From assembly GCF_023746555.1 (NCBI RefSeq), contig NZ_CP098755.1, forward strand, positions 3,173,001 to 3,237,000: a stretch of DNA of 64,000 bases, written 5' to 3'. A model generated the notes under the pieces. It saw only the letters and a program-made list of their open reading frames with translations, did no database searches and was not told where the DNA came from. The stretch comes from Brevibacillus ruminantium. GTDB lineage: Bacteria; Bacillota; Bacilli; Brevibacillales; Brevibacillaceae. The position numbers and the translations under genes are program-made. Of the stretch, positions 63,162 through 64,000 are shown piece after piece; the stretch's first letter is position 1, and every line of letters begins with the position of its first letter.

Positions 63162-64000
63162 TGAAGCAGCAACAAGTTCGGGAATATGTAGAGCAGTATC
63201 TGGCCGCTTTCTCTTCACATATTATGGAAACGCATCCCGACTATCTGACGGTAAAGCTGCCCGTTGAGGTTGATAAGGATATTGGCAACCGCCCTTTTTA
63301 CTGGAGCTGGGTGGAAAAGATGAACCTCCCCTACCAGCCGCTCGTCATGACCTTTTGCTTCCATCCGGAGCGGATACCCAGCGACCGTCGTGCTGAGCAT
63401 CTCCATCTGGGAGCAGCTCGTCTGCAGCAAATCTTTCAATCCGTCCGGAAGCATGGCAGCTTTGTGTGCATGTACGAAACGGCGGAGCGAGGGACCATTT
63501 CTCCGTCGCGCCGTTCCTCTCCGCTGGTACCCTGGCTGGGAATAAACTGGAAAGTATCCTTTATCTGCGACAAAAAGCGTGACCTCCTTCTTCATTTCGG
63601 GGTGAATTTACACGATCCTCAAATCGTGGATGGCTTCTATCCCTTTTTGTTGGAGCGCTCTCTGTCCCCCTCAATTCCTGATTATCACTACACGCTGGAT
63701 CGGCGCATTTCCATTGAACAGGCCTTTGGCATGATGCAGGAGAAGATCAATCAAATGCTGGCCGATCTGGATCAAACATGGGCGGCAGAAGCAAAACAGC
63801 GACTCGATGAGGAGCTGGAGATTCTCGAGGTGTATTACCGGGAACTGGAGGAGCGTCAAACGGCACCAACAGCTGCGGACGAATCGCCTGAGCCCAGTGA
63901 AGAGGACGAGAAAACCGACGGGATGGCAGACCTGAAAGCCAAAGAGAATCCCGCAGTCAAACGGGAGCAAAGCTTGTCCGAAGAAGATCTTGCTGGAAAG
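63162..64000 (+). CDS. yqhG: YqhG-family protein, 5' part
   Basis: The gene starts with ATG at 63162 behind AAGGAGGG and stays open to the window edge (279 residues). It matches the B. subtilis YqhG family of unknown function by order, 31 bp after yqhH. Visible blocks are REYVEQYLAAFSSHIMETHPDYLTVKLPVEVDKDIGNRPFYWSWVEKM and VPWLGINWKVSFICDKKRD. The last 60 residues are highly charged and Glu/Asp-rich, unlike the rest and probably disordered. A coiled coil is likely near 190-235. Confidence 0.85.

Overview
The window is chromosomal DNA of an endospore-forming Firmicute. It is most likely Brevibacillus or a close relative in the Paenibacillaceae/Brevibacillaceae group. Evidence: spo0A, spoIVB and a complete spoIIIAA-AH operon; Bacillus-type ribosome binding sites; frequent GTG/TTG starts; and gene order that follows the B. 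subtilis yqh/yqi/bkd region almost gene for gene (yqhG, yqhH, gcvT-gcvPA-gcvPB, lipM, mntR, yqhO-P-Q-R, aroQ, papA, efp, yqhV, spoIIIA, accBC, yqhY, nusB, folD, xseAB, ispA, dxs, tlyA, nadK, argR, recN, spoIVB, spo0A, then bkd). The genus is an inference; no rRNA is present. Nearly all genes read on the minus strand, so the biological order runs from right to left.

Layout by window coordinate. 1-1700: 5' part of a large secreted repeat protein. 1994-10465: branched-chain 2-oxo acid dehydrogenase operon (bcd, lpdV, bkdAA, bkdAB, bkdB) with its sigma-54 activator BkdR and a textbook -24/-12 promoter; ptb and buk are absent. 10609-10866: YqzF-like membrane protein. 10925-14189: four-gene envelope cluster (MraY-like transferase, GT2 glycosyltransferase, MctB/SteB-like protein, SteA-like protein). 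14309-19019: accessory block of a small membrane protein, two methyltransferases, a VOC protein, a LysR regulator, a Tat-exported phosphoesterase and a carbonic anhydrase. 19196-36128: spo0A to accB, a housekeeping and sporulation core covering DNA repair, NADP, isoprenoid, folate and fatty-acid precursor synthesis. 36310-41588: spoIIIAH to spoIIIAA, the mother-cell half of the SpoIIIA-SpoIIQ channel. 42405-50647: yqhV, spore sulfolactate genes comA/comB, DUF441, efp, papA, aroQ, yqhR, yqhQ, yqhP, yqhO, mntR. 50747-54954: accessory genes (FMN reductase, YkvI-like membrane protein, M28-like peptidase, D-amino-acid transaminase). 55088-61202: lipM and the glycine cleavage operon behind a tandem glycine riboswitch. 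61427-64000: SNF2 helicase yqhH and the start of yqhG.

Several parts act together. LipM moves octanoyl groups from octanoyl-GcvH as the first step of making lipoyl cofactor for lipoyl enzymes such as the BkdB E2 here, while gcvT/PA/PB break down glycine under riboswitch control. Bcd and Bkd convert leucine, isoleucine and valine to branched acyl-CoAs, the primers of iso/anteiso fatty acids, next to the fatty-acid genes accB/accC. Spo0A, its sigma-H promoter with overlapping 0A boxes, SpoIVB and SpoIIIA are successive sporulation steps.

The least explained parts are two inverted ~200-bp palindromic elements at 56111-56311 and 56662-56859, whose arms differ by matched (compensatory) changes, and the SteA/SteB/GT2/MraY-like cluster, which looks like a small undescribed envelope-glycopolymer or division system. 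No IS element, prophage, CRISPR array, tRNA or rRNA was seen.
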